Below are positions 15,911 through 24,745 of a stretch of DNA of 64,000 nucleotides, piece after piece; the stretch's first letter is position 1; every line of letters starts with the position of its first letter. The stretch lies in assembly GCA_035652535.1 (NCBI GenBank), contig DASRDP010000104.1, forward strand, positions 41,280-105,279, read 5' to 3'. This DNA comes from Chloroflexota bacterium (GTDB lineage: Bacteria; Chloroflexota; UBA6077; SHYK01). Position numbers and translations under genes: made by a program. The notes below the pieces were generated by a model. It worked only from the letters and a program-made list of their open reading frames with translations. It made no database searches and was not told the origin of the DNA.

Positions 15911-16813
15911 TCAGGCGGACGCTCCCACCCCGAGGAGCGCCTGGGCATTGCGGTCGAGAATGCCGGTCACCTCGTTGGGCGCCAAGCCGGCGACCTCGAC
16001 GTCGCTCACGCATTCCTGTGGGGTGTGGTAGGAGTAGTCGGTGCCCAACATGAGGCGGTCGGCGCCCAGGGTTTCGCACGCGCATCGAAGGGCCGAGGGC
16101 GTGCCGTTCACCGTGTCGTAGTAGAGACGCCGAAGTCCAGCGGCAGCCCGCGGATCTGATCGGGTCACCCGGTCCCAGACGAAGGGGAGGGTGCCGCCCA
16201 GATGGGGAACGATGATCTTCACGTGAGGAAACCGATCCAGGTGCCCGGACCGCGCGAGGCGGAGCGCGGCGATCGTGTCCTCGAACATCGCTCCCACACT
16301 CCATGCCAGGCCGAAGTCCTTCTGGAGCGGCCCGCCCACGCCCAATGGATGGAGGAATACCACCGCGCGCCGGCTGTCCAGCTCGGCCCAGAACGGGTGA
16401 AAATCGGGGTCGTCCAATGCCCGACCAGCGGTCGAGCAGCCCAAGTTGATCCCCAGAAATCCAAGGGTGTCCAGGCAGCGGCGGGCTTCGGCGATGGCGG
16501 CGCTCACGTGGGGGAGTGGCACACACCCGAACGCGCCGTACCGCCCTCCGCCCCGTTCGACGGCCTGGCGGTAGAAGTCATTGGCGTACCTCGCGCCCTC
16601 AACCGCGTCTTCGACGCGTTGCAGGTATGGCTGTTGCGCCCCAACGGATAGCACCTGAAGGTCCACTCCACCGGCCGCCAGGTGTTCGGCGCGAAGGTCG
16701 GTGAGGCCGGCGGTATCGACGATCTCCCGGTTGGGCCGCCAGGAGCATCCGAGGGCGCGCATGCGCGCCATAAACTCCGGCGTGTAGTAGTGCGCGTGAA
16801 CGTCGATTCGCAT
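15911..16813 (-). CDS. Amidohydrolase family 2 protein (ACMSD-like decarboxylase/hydrolase)
   Basis: 300 aa, TIM-barrel amidohydrolase (PF04909 type). Metal ligands can be placed: 'DVHAH' (H6, H8), 'FLHPLG' (H155), 'VPHLGG' (H204) and 'LGTDYSY' (D259). The family holds 2-amino-3-carboxymuconate-semialdehyde decarboxylase and nonoxidative decarboxylases of aromatic acids such as gamma-resorcylate. The substrate cannot be told from sequence. It lies in a stretch with an MFS transporter, a Rieske oxygenase and an isochorismatase-like hydrolase, which supports a role in aromatic or heterocycle breakdown. A relic receptor gene lies directly upstream on the same strand. Confidence 0.88.
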   Translation of the reverse strand: MRIDVHAHYYTPEFMARMRALGCSWRPNREIVDTAGLTDLRAEHLAAGGVDLQVLSVGAQQPYLQRVEDAVEGARYANDFYRQAVERGGGRYGAFGCVPLPHVSAAIAEARRCLDTLGFLGINLGCSTAGRALDDPDFHPFWAELDSRRAVVFLHPLGVGGPLQKDFGLAWSVGAMFEDTIAALRLARSGHLDRFPHVKIIVPHLGGTLPFVWDRVTRSDPRAAAGLRRLYYDTVNGTPSALRCACETLGADRLMLGTDYSYHTPQECVSDVEVAGLAPNEVTGILDRNAQALLGVGASA

Positions 16814-16864
16814 CGGCTTCCTCCCACCTGGTGAGCTGGAACGGGCGCGCCCCCTTGTTTCTGG

Positions 16865-17174
16865 CTACCGGCGGTCCCAATCCTGGACGTTCCAGGTTGC
16901 CGCGCCATGGGTTGGGACGGTTCCGCTTGCGTTGACCAGTCGGTTGTTGATCATCGTGGCTTGGGCACCATAAACGAGGCCACACTCCCGGTACCTTGCC
17001 GTTGGCAGTGCCGCTGATCGTGCTGTTCAACGTCGGTGGGTTGCTGCGAACCGCGGCGGTGATGCGCTTGAGGACGGGTGGAGCGGCCACTTGCGTTGGC
17101 GACGGGCTGGCGCTGGGCCCCGGCGGACGGCACCCGGAAATCCCCACGATCGCGACGACCACGCACACGGCCAA
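16865..17174 (-). pseudogene. Family-5 solute-binding protein relic with large internal deletion
   Basis: The first part (17174 down to about 16985) encodes a lipoprotein signal ('VVVAIVGISGC', lipobox ISGC), a proline/serine linker and the mature start 'LKRITAAVRSNPPTLN'. About 60 codons in, near 16980, the sequence jumps in another frame to the very C-terminus of the same family: 'GLVYGAQATMINNRLVNAS' then 'GAATWNVQDWDRR' and TAG at 16867-16865. The middle of about 450 codons is missing and the two ends are out of frame. The only start codon in frame for the first part is a TTG at 17174. This is a dead gene. It is placed like an intact receptor gene upstream of the amidohydrolase. Confidence 0.85.
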
Positions 17175-17357
17175 GCCCTCACACGGCCTCCCCCGGACCT
17201 TCGGCAGCCATGGCGTCCGTCATACTCCGTCGCGCCACCCACGTCAACCATCGATTCACTTCACGGGATCGCGCCCTGACCGACGTCGTGGCGGGGGATG
17301 AACCTCCGACCTACCGGTGCTCCCGGCGCTATGGCCATGGCTGTGAGACGTGGCCCG

Positions 17358-18596
17358 TTAGTGGGGAGTCGCGGCGGTTTGGTGGCCCAGCGTGCCCCAG
17401 TTCGCCGTGACAAGGACGACACCGATGAGGATGATCGCAAGGGCGCCGAGATACATCCCGGTGAACCCGAAGCGGACGATAAGCACCCCCGCCAGCGGGG
17501 CTCCGAGCCCCTCGCCGACGCGATAGAACATGGAGTACGTTGCCATGGCCTTGCCCATTCGGCCGGCTGCCGCGCGATCCATGGCGAGCGCCATGAGGGC
17601 CGGCTGGGCCAGTGACGTTCCGACCGCGCTGAACACGGCGGCGATGATGAACCCATTGAGGTCCCGCGCCTGCGTGAACACGACGAACGCGACCGCGAGC
17701 AGCCAGTAGCCCGCTAGAATCCACTGCCCGCGGCTGCCCCTGTCGAGATAGCGCCCACAGACGAAGCGCGCGGTGATGCTGGTTACGCCTGCCGCGATGA
17801 AATAGACGCTGATGTTCTCAACATCGATCGCGCGGGCGTAGACGGGCACGAACGCGAAGGTGACCGGGGAGGTGAGCGTCAGGCACACAAGAATGACGGA
17901 TGCCAGCAGCACGCGAGGTTCGACGAACGTGCTCAGGCCGATGCCGCCTTTCGCCCAACGGAACGCCCCGAGGAAGGTTGTCCTTCCCGCCCCGATGCGG
18001 GGGACCTGCGTGAGAAGGAGGGCGAGTGCGGCCAGGCCGCAAATGCCCCCGAGGAAGAACACGACGGAGAAACTCCCCGTTAGCTGCAGCAGCCAGAGCC
18101 CGATGGCGGGCGCGAACGCTTGCGATGCAGTCCCGGCGATGCTGTAATGGCCGGACGCTTCACCCCGCCGGCCGGGCGGCGCCAGCAAGGCGACCCCCGT
18201 CGAGCTGCCCGAGCTGAACGCCCCCCACCCAATACCGCGGATAGCATTGGCGAAAAAGGAGACCCAGAGCGACGGAAAAACAAGCGCGAAGGGGAGTCCG
18301 CCCAGCAGCCCTGCGCCGATCGCGATCGTGCCGCGAACGCTCCATACGTCTGAAAGATGCCCGATCAGCGGGCGCAGCACGAAGCTCGTCGCGCTGAACG
18401 ATGTGAAGACCAGTCCAATGATGATGGGATCCCCACCGATGTCCTGCACATACAGGGGCAACACGACGCCGACGAGGTAGTTGGCGAAGTAGCAGAGCAC
18501 CGTCGACGTGCATAGCAGCAGAAAGCCGCGCGTCCAAAGCCGGGTTCGAGCGGACACGGGCTCGTCGAGCGACAGACCTTGCGGAGTCTGGGTCAT
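17358..18596 (-). CDS. Major facilitator superfamily transporter
   Basis: 412 aa from the ATG at 18596; the open frame extends further upstream but without membrane segments. About 12 hydrophobic helices are seen, starting 'FLLLCTSTVLCYFANYLVG', with an MFS loop 2-3 signature 'GHLSDVWSVRG' (compare G-x-x-x-D-R-x-G-R-R) and the repeat in the second half 'GRYLDRGSRG'. The type resembles drug/sugar-proton antiporters. Its neighbours are catabolic enzymes, so uptake or efflux of an aromatic acid or related compound is possible. The specificity is unknown. Confidence 0.88.
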   Translation of the reverse strand: MTQTPQGLSLDEPVSARTRLWTRGFLLLCTSTVLCYFANYLVGVVLPLYVQDIGGDPIIIGLVFTSFSATSFVLRPLIGHLSDVWSVRGTIAIGAGLLGGLPFALVFPSLWVSFFANAIRGIGWGAFSSGSSTGVALLAPPGRRGEASGHYSIAGTASQAFAPAIGLWLLQLTGSFSVVFFLGGICGLAALALLLTQVPRIGAGRTTFLGAFRWAKGGIGLSTFVEPRVLLASVILVCLTLTSPVTFAFVPVYARAIDVENISVYFIAAGVTSITARFVCGRYLDRGSRGQWILAGYWLLAVAFVVFTQARDLNGFIIAAVFSAVGTSLAQPALMALAMDRAAAGRMGKAMATYSMFYRVGEGLGAPLAGVLIVRFGFTGMYLGALAIILIGVVLVTANWGTLGHQTAATPH

Positions 18597-18784
18597 ATCA
18601 TCTCTCACGTCCGGAGGGGTTGTACCGCATCGGCCGGGATCGTCGGCGACCGTGCGTTTCACGCGGGCAAGAGTGGCTTCGTACGCCGACGACCGCGTCA
18701 TCGCGTCCGGACGCCACTCCGGCTGGCTCCGCCCGAATGGCTCGAGGTGTGGGATGAACCCCGGGCGCGGGCGATCCACGAAAT

Positions 18785-18809
18785 GCCGCGGCGCTTGACG
18801 CGCCGCGGC
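18785..18809. repeat. Perfect GC-rich inverted repeat between divergent genes
   Basis: GCCGCGGCGC (18785-18794), a TTGAC loop and GCGCCGCGGC (18800-18809) form a 10-bp perfect stem. It lies between the MFS gene (minus) and the hydrolase gene (plus). No T-run follows on either strand. It could be an operator or a structured leader. Confidence 0.6.
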
Positions 18810-18885
18810 GCGCCTCACGAAAATGGCGCACGTCGCCGGTCGCGGTCAGCTCGTCACGGGCGACAATGCCGTTGTGAGGTGCGCA

Positions 18886-19557
18886 ATGGAGCTTCCGGAC
18901 CTCCTCGACCCACGAAAGACAGCTCTTATCGTCGTCGACATGCAAAATGACTTTTGCGATTCGCACGGCGCCTTCGCGACGCACGGCGGCGACCCGAGCA
19001 TGATCCAGGCGATGGCCCCGCGCCTGCTCCGGCTGCTCGAGGCGGCTCGCGAGATCCGACTGCCCATCGTCCACGTGCGCACCCACCACAGCGATTGGAC
19101 GGACTCCGCCTCCTGGCTCGGCCGGCACGCCACCAACTACCGGCTGTGCTTTCCCGGCAGCTGGGGGGCGGACTACTTCCCGGGCTTCGAGCCCAGGCAG
19201 GATCCCGAATGGGGGCCGGGCTCGCACGAGTACGTCGTGACCAAGCACCGCTATAGCGGCTTCGTCGGGACGGACCTGGACATGGTGCTTCGATCCCGTG
19301 GCGTTCAAACCGTCATCATGACGGGCGAGGCGACGAACGTATGCGTCGAGACTACGGCGCGCGACGCGTACATGCGGGACTACTTCGTAGCGTTCGTGAG
19401 CGATTGCACCGCGAGCGGCGTGCGCTCGGCCCACGAGGCAACCCTCTTCACCATCGGAAAGCACTTCGGCGCCGTCGTGACGTCCGACGAGATCATCGCA
19501 ACCTGGGATCAGCTCGGCGCCGTCAGCGCCATTGCCACTCGGCAACGTTCCACGTGA
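18886..19557 (+). CDS. Isochorismatase-like cysteine hydrolase
   Basis: 223 aa from the ATG at 18886, preceded by GAGG at the right distance; the open frame back to 18823 has no ribosome site. The catalytic triad of the family is visible: Asp18 in 'VVDMQNDFC', Lys120 in 'VVTKHRYSGF' and Cys153 in 'GEATNVCVETTARDA', with the usual cis-peptide region before the cysteine. Family members include N-carbamoylsarcosine amidase, nicotinamidase, biuret and ureidoacrylate hydrolases; the long insert 'CFPGSWGADYFPGFEP' resembles the ureidoacrylate/biuret group. It converges on the next gene, with a 35-bp overlap of the 3' ends. Confidence 0.9.
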   Translation: MELPDLLDPRKTALIVVDMQNDFCDSHGAFATHGGDPSMIQAMAPRLLRLLEAAREIRLPIVHVRTHHSDWTDSASWLGRHATNYRLCFPGSWGADYFPGFEPRQDPEWGPGSHEYVVTKHRYSGFVGTDLDMVLRSRGVQTVIMTGEATNVCVETTARDAYMRDYFVAFVSDCTASGVRSAHEATLFTIGKHFGAVVTSDEIIATWDQLGAVSAIATRQRST

Positions 19558-21271
19558 AGATGCTGGTGGTGGCGATGGGCGCCGGGCCCGTGAGCGCCGC
19601 CGCGTGGGCCACGATCTGCTCGTTGTAGTAGAGAAAAAGCCCGGGCACGTCCTCGCTGAAGAGCCGCATCATCTGGATCACCTGGCCATTGCGCTCCGCC
19701 TGGTCGAGGGTGGCGGTGAAGGCGTCGGCCAGCCGATCGTACTCGGGATTCGACCACCCGCCGCGATTGGAGCCCGACCAGTGATTCTCGGCTGAGGGAA
19801 TCTGCCGGGTCGTCAGATTCACGAGCTGCGACTCCTGCGCCGGGCGGCTGGTGGTCGAGAGGGCGGGAAAGGTCGCCAGCACCGCGCTATCCAGCGCCTG
19901 CGCCGCCGGAATGACGTAGGAGCTGACCGCGATGCCCGCCCGGTTCCACCCGTCGGCCATGATCGCCATCTCCGACTGGTTGTGCGCGCTCGCCCGCACG
20001 CGCAGCTCGGGCGCGAGCCGCTCGCCATCCGGTCCGACGTAATACCCGTCCGCGCGGCGCGCGAAGCCGGCCTCGGTCAGCAGTCGATCCGCCTCGCGGA
20101 GGTCGAACGGGTACTTGACGATGGCACGGTTCAGCGCGTCGAAGTACTGGACCTGGGGCGAGATGATGGTGTCGGCCGGCGAGCCAACCCCGTCCAGCAG
20201 CCCGTCGATCAGCTCCTGCTTGTTGACCGAGTGCGCCAGCGCCCTCCGCACCCGCACGTCCAGGAGGGCCGCCGGCTGGACCAGGTCGGGTTTGAGCTGC
20301 ACCTCCGTGTACCGCACCTGCTGCGGATAATGAATTACGACCCCCGGACCGCCCGCGGCCCATTCGCGACGGAGCACGGCACCCTGCTCGAAGCGGATGG
20401 CGTCGTCGAACGTGAGCTGCGCGGCGCCGGACAGGATGTTGGCCACCACGGTATTCGGGTCGTTGATGAAGAGGAGCTGCACGCGGCTGATGGACGGCTT
20501 GCCGAACGCGAAGCCGGGGAAGGCTTCACCGTCGATCGACGTACCGGGCTCCCAGCGCTGCACACGATACGGCCCGAGCCCGACGTAGCCGGTCGTCCAG
20601 AAGGGGTGGGTGACGAAGGACTCGCCGCCTGGCGTTCGATTCTCGTAGGCGGACTCCAGCAGGTGGCGCGGCAGCGCAGGAAAGCTCGTGCCCAGCAGGC
20701 CAGCTTCGGCATAAGCCCGGCTCCACGCAATGACCACCGTTCGATCATCGGGCGCGCGGACCTCATCCATGAGGCTCACCGGCGGGGACGCCGCGACGCC
20801 GAGCTCGGGGCTGGCGTAGACGCGCCAGGCGAAGGCGAAGTCCTGCGCCGACAGGGGAGCGCCGTCGTGCCACGTTAGGTTGGGACGCAGGCGATACGTC
20901 GTCTCCATCCGTCCATCGGCGTCGACGCGCCAGCTCTCGGTCCGCAGGGTGGGCAGCTCCTCCGCCAGCTCGGGCCGCGGAGTGCCACCCCCATCGATGA
21001 GGACGAGGTTGGCGTTGAAGAGTCCACGCGTCGCATCAAGCGTCAGGTTCCCCGCCGCCTGCAGCACCTTCGTGGTGAGCGCCGGAGGCTCGACGCGAAT
21101 GGCGATGACGAGCGTGCGCTGAGGCTCAGGGCTCGTCGAACGGGGGCCCGCCTCGTCGGTCCCACGGCTCGGCGACCGGGCGCACGCGGCGCAGATCACG
21201 AACAGGCAGGCCACAGTCGCCGCTCCTCGGGCCCACCGCTGGCACGTCGATCGGGCGAGGAGGCTCCCCAC
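19523..21271 (-). CDS. Family-5 ABC solute-binding lipoprotein
   Basis: 582 aa from a GTG at 21271, chosen because it follows the Rieske gene stop by 16 bp and gives a normal signal ('ATVACLFVICAAC', lipobox CAAC). The body is complete: 'RLRPNLTWHDGAPLSAQDFAF', 'FWTTGYVGLGPYRVQRWEPG', 'VRRALAHSVNKQELIDG' and C-terminal 'TSIFTWNVAEWQWR'. By eye it is closest to the receptor at 22799, which shares 'PSLxxK/PALTTK', 'HDGAPLS' and 'FWTTxYIGLGPY'. It is probably co-transcribed with the Rieske oxygenase upstream, so its ligand may be the oxygenase substrate. No permease is adjacent. Confidence 0.9.
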   Translation of the reverse strand: MGSLLARSTCQRWARGAATVACLFVICAACARSPSRGTDEAGPRSTSPEPQRTLVIAIRVEPPALTTKVLQAAGNLTLDATRGLFNANLVLIDGGGTPRPELAEELPTLRTESWRVDADGRMETTYRLRPNLTWHDGAPLSAQDFAFAWRVYASPELGVAASPPVSLMDEVRAPDDRTVVIAWSRAYAEAGLLGTSFPALPRHLLESAYENRTPGGESFVTHPFWTTGYVGLGPYRVQRWEPGTSIDGEAFPGFAFGKPSISRVQLLFINDPNTVVANILSGAAQLTFDDAIRFEQGAVLRREWAAGGPGVVIHYPQQVRYTEVQLKPDLVQPAALLDVRVRRALAHSVNKQELIDGLLDGVGSPADTIISPQVQYFDALNRAIVKYPFDLREADRLLTEAGFARRADGYYVGPDGERLAPELRVRASAHNQSEMAIMADGWNRAGIAVSSYVIPAAQALDSAVLATFPALSTTSRPAQESQLVNLTTRQIPSAENHWSGSNRGGWSNPEYDRLADAFTATLDQAERNGQVIQMMRLFSEDVPGLFLYYNEQIVAHAAALTGPAPIATTSIFTWNVAEWQWR

Positions 21272-21287
21272 GACCGGCTCGCGCTCG

Positions 21288-22463
21288 CTAGCGCTCGGGC
21301 ATGTGGCCGACCGGATGCTGAACGCTCGCCGGGATGCGGAAGGCTCGAAGCCGCTGCCCCTCGCGCGCAATCGGGATCATGGGCTCGTTCTTCGCGGGAT
21401 CGCGAATCACACCCAGGGGGTCCTCTCCGCGCTGCACCCGCTCCACCTGCTCCAGGAGCAGCTTTCGATAGAGGAGGATGCCCTTGTCCGAAGTAACGAG
21501 GTGCTCCGAGGTCCGGTCGGTGATGGGGCCTTGGGCGTCCCAGGCGAGCATGTCCTGGCCCGGGATCGTATCGTCCACGAAGGACCCGTCCGGCCGCTTG
21601 TGCTGCTGGACGCCGACGGGGATCTCGGTCTGGGGCGGTCGACCGTCGGGGCGGGCCCTCGTCGTGTACCAGTACACGACCGTGTGGGTATCGTCGACCG
21701 GCACCCGGATCTGGAAGCTGGGCGTGTCGCCGCCCTGGGCCAGAATGTTGGGGAACAGCACCGGGTGGCCGGTGGTCCAGTCGTCGCAGTCCTCCGGCTC
21801 GCCCTCGAGCAGGCGCCGCTTGAAGATTCCGTACTCGAAAACGTCGAAGTCGATCTTGACGTGCCGCGCGGGCGCCATGAAAGGCGGCTTCCCCTGTTTG
21901 CGCATCGCGTAATTTCCAAAGGCCGCGTGCAGGTGCTCGAAGTGGACAGGGTCCATGGCATTGTCCATCGGCTGCAGCCAGTTGCAGTCCAGCTCTCCGA
22001 TGCGGATGTTTCGGTCGAGGTCAGCGCGCACGAGGAGATCCCATCGCGGCAGGAGCGGCCGTGGCTCCGGCCCGAGGTAGGCGAAGATCAGCCCGCCCAG
22101 CTCCTGAACCGGGTAGGCCGCGATCTTCAGCGGCAGACAGGCTGGCTCAAAGGGCATGTCCACGACCCGTCCGGACGCATCGTACGTCCACCCGTGATAT
22201 GCGCAGCGCAGCCCGTTTATCTGCGGAATGCCGTAGGCGAGGGAGATGCCGCGATGGGCGCACCGCTCGCCCACCAGCCCCAGCGTGCCCGCCTCGTCGC
22301 GGTACAGGACCAGGTCCTCGCCCAGGACGCGGACGGAGCGCACCGGGTCCTGATCGAGCTGGCCCATCGCGCCGACGACGTGCCAGTACCGACGCAATAG
22401 CTCACCGACCGGCGTCCCGGGCCCGACGCGCGTGAGCGTCTCGTTCTCTGCTTGCGTGAGCAT
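21288..22463 (-). CDS. Rieske non-heme iron oxygenase, large (alpha) subunit
   Basis: 391 aa from the ATG at 22463, with GGGAGG at 22471-22476; a start 5 codons earlier would include that ribosome site. N-terminal Rieske 2Fe-2S domain: 'CAHRG' (C68, H70) and 'CAYHGW' (C87, H90). The catalytic domain holds the mononuclear iron ligands in 'DPVHFEHLH' (likely H174 and H179). The layout resembles phthalate 4,5-dioxygenase and vanillate/carbazole-type oxygenases, which hydroxylate or O-demethylate aromatic rings using electrons from a reductase. No reductase or ferredoxin gene is in the window. A receptor lipoprotein gene follows 16 bp downstream. Confidence 0.93.
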   Translation of the reverse strand: MLTQAENETLTRVGPGTPVGELLRRYWHVVGAMGQLDQDPVRSVRVLGEDLVLYRDEAGTLGLVGERCAHRGISLAYGIPQINGLRCAYHGWTYDASGRVVDMPFEPACLPLKIAAYPVQELGGLIFAYLGPEPRPLLPRWDLLVRADLDRNIRIGELDCNWLQPMDNAMDPVHFEHLHAAFGNYAMRKQGKPPFMAPARHVKIDFDVFEYGIFKRRLLEGEPEDCDDWTTGHPVLFPNILAQGGDTPSFQIRVPVDDTHTVVYWYTTRARPDGRPPQTEIPVGVQQHKRPDGSFVDDTIPGQDMLAWDAQGPITDRTSEHLVTSDKGILLYRKLLLEQVERVQRGEDPLGVIRDPAKNEPMIPIAREGQRLRAFRIPASVQHPVGHMPER

Positions 22464-22478
22464 CGGCAAACCTCCCAC

Positions 22479-22798
22479 CCGCGGATCGAGCCATTGTACC
22501 CCCGCTCACCCAGGTTGTCGGATCGTTTGGCAGGATGCTGAAAGGGGCGCGAACTACGTTCGAGCTGACCACCGGGATCTCGGTCAGGGGGCGCCGCACG
22601 CTTCGCCAGCGTTCCTGCGCGAAGCCGAAGGCTCGGGGGGAGCGGACGAGCATCCCGTCGCTGCGCGCCCCCCTCGGCGCGGGCTGGTCTACCGGATCGC
22701 AGGCCACTATGATTGCTGCGTCGCCGCGTTGACTCGGGCTCCCAGGAGCGAACAGTACGGCACGGATCGCGCACGTCTCAACAGCAATCGGGCTCGCG
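22479..22798. other. Divergent intergenic stretch, no recognised gene
   Basis: It separates the Rieske gene (minus) from the receptor gene (plus). The last ~65 bp are an open frame continuous with the receptor and encode the rest of its signal peptide but no usual start codon (see 22799). In 22550-22690 a minus-strand frame ('RSPRAFGFAQERW') is open but has no recognisable domain. Confidence 0.4.
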
Positions 22799-24463
22799 AT
22801 GGTCCTCGTCGCCTGCGCGCAGCCGGCGCCGGCGCGGCCGGAGGCTGGTGCGGCCGGGCCGGCGAGCAAGCCCCAGCGGACCCTGGTCGTCGCCGTGCGC
22901 GGCGAGCCCCCCAGCCTTGCCGTAAAGCCGCTCTTTGCGTTTTCGGGCGGGCTCAACGACCCGGGCAGCGTCTTCAACGCGACTCTCGACTTTCCCGACG
23001 AGCAGGCCGTCACGCGACCATACCTGGCCGAAAGTCTGCCGCAGCTCAACACTGAGACCTGGCGGGTGTTCCCCGATGGTGCAATGGAGACGACGTACCA
23101 CCTCCGACCGAATCTGACCTGGCACGATGGGGCGCCGCTGTCGGCGGCGGACTTCGTCTTCGCCCTCGAGGTCTACAAGAACCCGGAGATGGGCAGCGCG
23201 GCGTCGGTCCCCATCGCTCAGATGGAAGGCGCGAGCGCGCCGGACGCTCGCACCCTGGTGCTCCGCTGGCGTCAGGCTTACCCGGACGCGGCCGAGCTGA
23301 ACCGGGGGTTCCAGGCGCTCCCCCGCCACCTGCTGGAGGCGCCCTACCGCGATCTCGACGCGGCCGCCTTCGCAGCCCTCCCCTTCTGGACCACCGCGTA
23401 TATCGGTCTGGGGCCGTACCGACTGGAGAACTGGGAGCCCGGCGCCTTCATGGAGGGGCGCGCGTTCGATGGGCACGCGCTGGGTCGGCCGCCCATCGAC
23501 CGGGTGAAGCTCTCCATCATTCCCGACCCGCAGACGGCCCTGGCCGGCATCCTTTCCGGCGAGGTCCACTACACGGGCGACTTCGTCTTCTCGCAAACGG
23601 AAGGGCAGACGCTGGAGCAGCGATGGGCCGAGAATCACGGCGGCACGGTCCTGTACGCGCCCACGGAGTTCCGGAGCACGAACGTTCAGGTTCGTCCTGA
23701 GGTTGCCGACCCACCCGAGCTGACGGACGTCCGCGTTCGGCGTGCCCTTGCGTACGGGATCGACTCGGCCACCGCGGTCGAGGTGCTCACAGCCGGCCGC
23801 GGCCTCCAGACACCGACGATTACGTCGCCCAAGGTCGACTTCTATCCGGAGATCGACCGCGTGATTCAGAGACACCCGTACGACCAGCGTCGCGTCGCGC
23901 AGCTTCTGGAAGAGGTCGGGTTCGTGCGGGGCGGCGACGGGTTCTTCGCGCGCCGCGATGGCCAGACGGTCAAGCTCGGCGTCTGGTCGTCGGCAGGGAC
24001 GAAGAACGAGCAGGAAGCCGCTACCTACGTGGACAGCCTGCGGCGCGCCGGCGTGGACGCCAGTCCCAACGTCATCACGGCTGCCCAGCTCGGCGACCGC
24101 CGCCTTCGCGCCCTCCTCCCCGGACTCGTGCTGCGGGGCGGTGGGCCGGGTCTGGACGGCCTCACCTCGTCGGCCATCGCGGGCCCAGAGAACCGCTGGA
24201 CCGGAGACAACCGCTACGGGTGGAGCAACGGGGAGTACGATCGCGTCTTCGAGGCGTGGGCGAGTACCCTCGACCAACAGGAGCGGAACAGCCTGACCGC
24301 CCAGCTCGAGCGCATCATCAGCGAGGAGCTGCCCATCATCCCCAACTTCTTCGGCGTGAACGTGAACGCGGTCGTCGGGCCCCTGCAGGGTCCGGTGACC
24401 CGCCAGACACCCGGGTCAGGTGGCCCTATGCTCTACATCTACACCTGGTCGTGGCGCTCATGA
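22799..24463 (+). CDS. Family-5 ABC solute-binding lipoprotein with atypical 5' end
   Basis: 554 aa from the ATG at 22799, but that start leaves only 'MVLVAC' before the lipid-modified cysteine, too short for a signal. The same frame is open upstream to a TGA near 22731 and encodes 'TARIAHVSTAIGLAMVLVAC', a proper lipoprotein signal, without ATG, GTG or TTG. The start is therefore lost, frameshifted or non-standard. The mature protein is complete: 'YHLRPNLTWHDGAPLSAADF', 'TTAYIGLGPYRLENWEPG', 'VRRALAYGIDSAT', 'YGWSNGEYDRVFEAW' and C-terminal 'LYIYTWSWRS'. It is a near paralogue of the receptor at 19523-21271, encoded on the opposite strand around the Rieske gene. Confidence 0.85.
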   Translation: MVLVACAQPAPARPEAGAAGPASKPQRTLVVAVRGEPPSLAVKPLFAFSGGLNDPGSVFNATLDFPDEQAVTRPYLAESLPQLNTETWRVFPDGAMETTYHLRPNLTWHDGAPLSAADFVFALEVYKNPEMGSAASVPIAQMEGASAPDARTLVLRWRQAYPDAAELNRGFQALPRHLLEAPYRDLDAAAFAALPFWTTAYIGLGPYRLENWEPGAFMEGRAFDGHALGRPPIDRVKLSIIPDPQTALAGILSGEVHYTGDFVFSQTEGQTLEQRWAENHGGTVLYAPTEFRSTNVQVRPEVADPPELTDVRVRRALAYGIDSATAVEVLTAGRGLQTPTITSPKVDFYPEIDRVIQRHPYDQRRVAQLLEEVGFVRGGDGFFARRDGQTVKLGVWSSAGTKNEQEAATYVDSLRRAGVDASPNVITAAQLGDRRLRALLPGLVLRGGGPGLDGLTSSAIAGPENRWTGDNRYGWSNGEYDRVFEAWASTLDQQERNSLTAQLERIISEELPIIPNFFGVNVNAVVGPLQGPVTRQTPGSGGPMLYIYTWSWRS

Positions 24464-24508
24464 TGACGGCCAACGAAGGCTTCCTCGAGGGCCGCGCGCC
24501 AACATCGC

Positions 24509-24745
24509 CTACGCGCTGCGCGGCATCTCGTCCTCGCTCGGAATGAGGATCTCCCCCTCGACCGGAGGCTCGGCCTCCGGCGCATACTCCTGCTCGGTCA
24601 GCCGCCCGAGCTCCCGCCCACACCCGTCGCACCGCACGATCAAGACGCCGGTTGGGATCTCGTCACGATCGAGCTCTGGCTCCGTCACCACTGAGGCTCC
24701 GCCACAGGTCTCGCAGACCGTATCGATGTCCGTCTCGCGTCTCAT
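24509..24745 (-). CDS. Small zinc-ribbon protein
   Basis: 78 aa from the ATG at 24745, which follows GGAGAGG at a good distance; ATGs 15 and 27 codons-of-bases upstream in frame are less well placed. Two CxxC pairs, C11/C14 ('CETCGG') and C39/C42 ('CDGCG'), form a likely zinc ribbon, followed by an acidic tail. I do not recognise a named family. It converges on the receptor gene ending at 24463. Such proteins bind nucleic acid or act as regulators or metal-binding scaffolds; no more can be said. Confidence 0.65.
   Translation of the reverse strand: MRRETDIDTVCETCGGASVVTEPELDRDEIPTGVLIVRCDGCGRELGRLTEQEYAPEAEPPVEGEILIPSEDEMPRSA

Noticed and set aside
15507..16526. 339-codon minus-strand frame across tRNA-Gln and the 35-bp repeats
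   Set aside because: It reads through the tRNA and repeat DNA and through the amidohydrolase gene in another frame; this is a common false call next to tRNAs.
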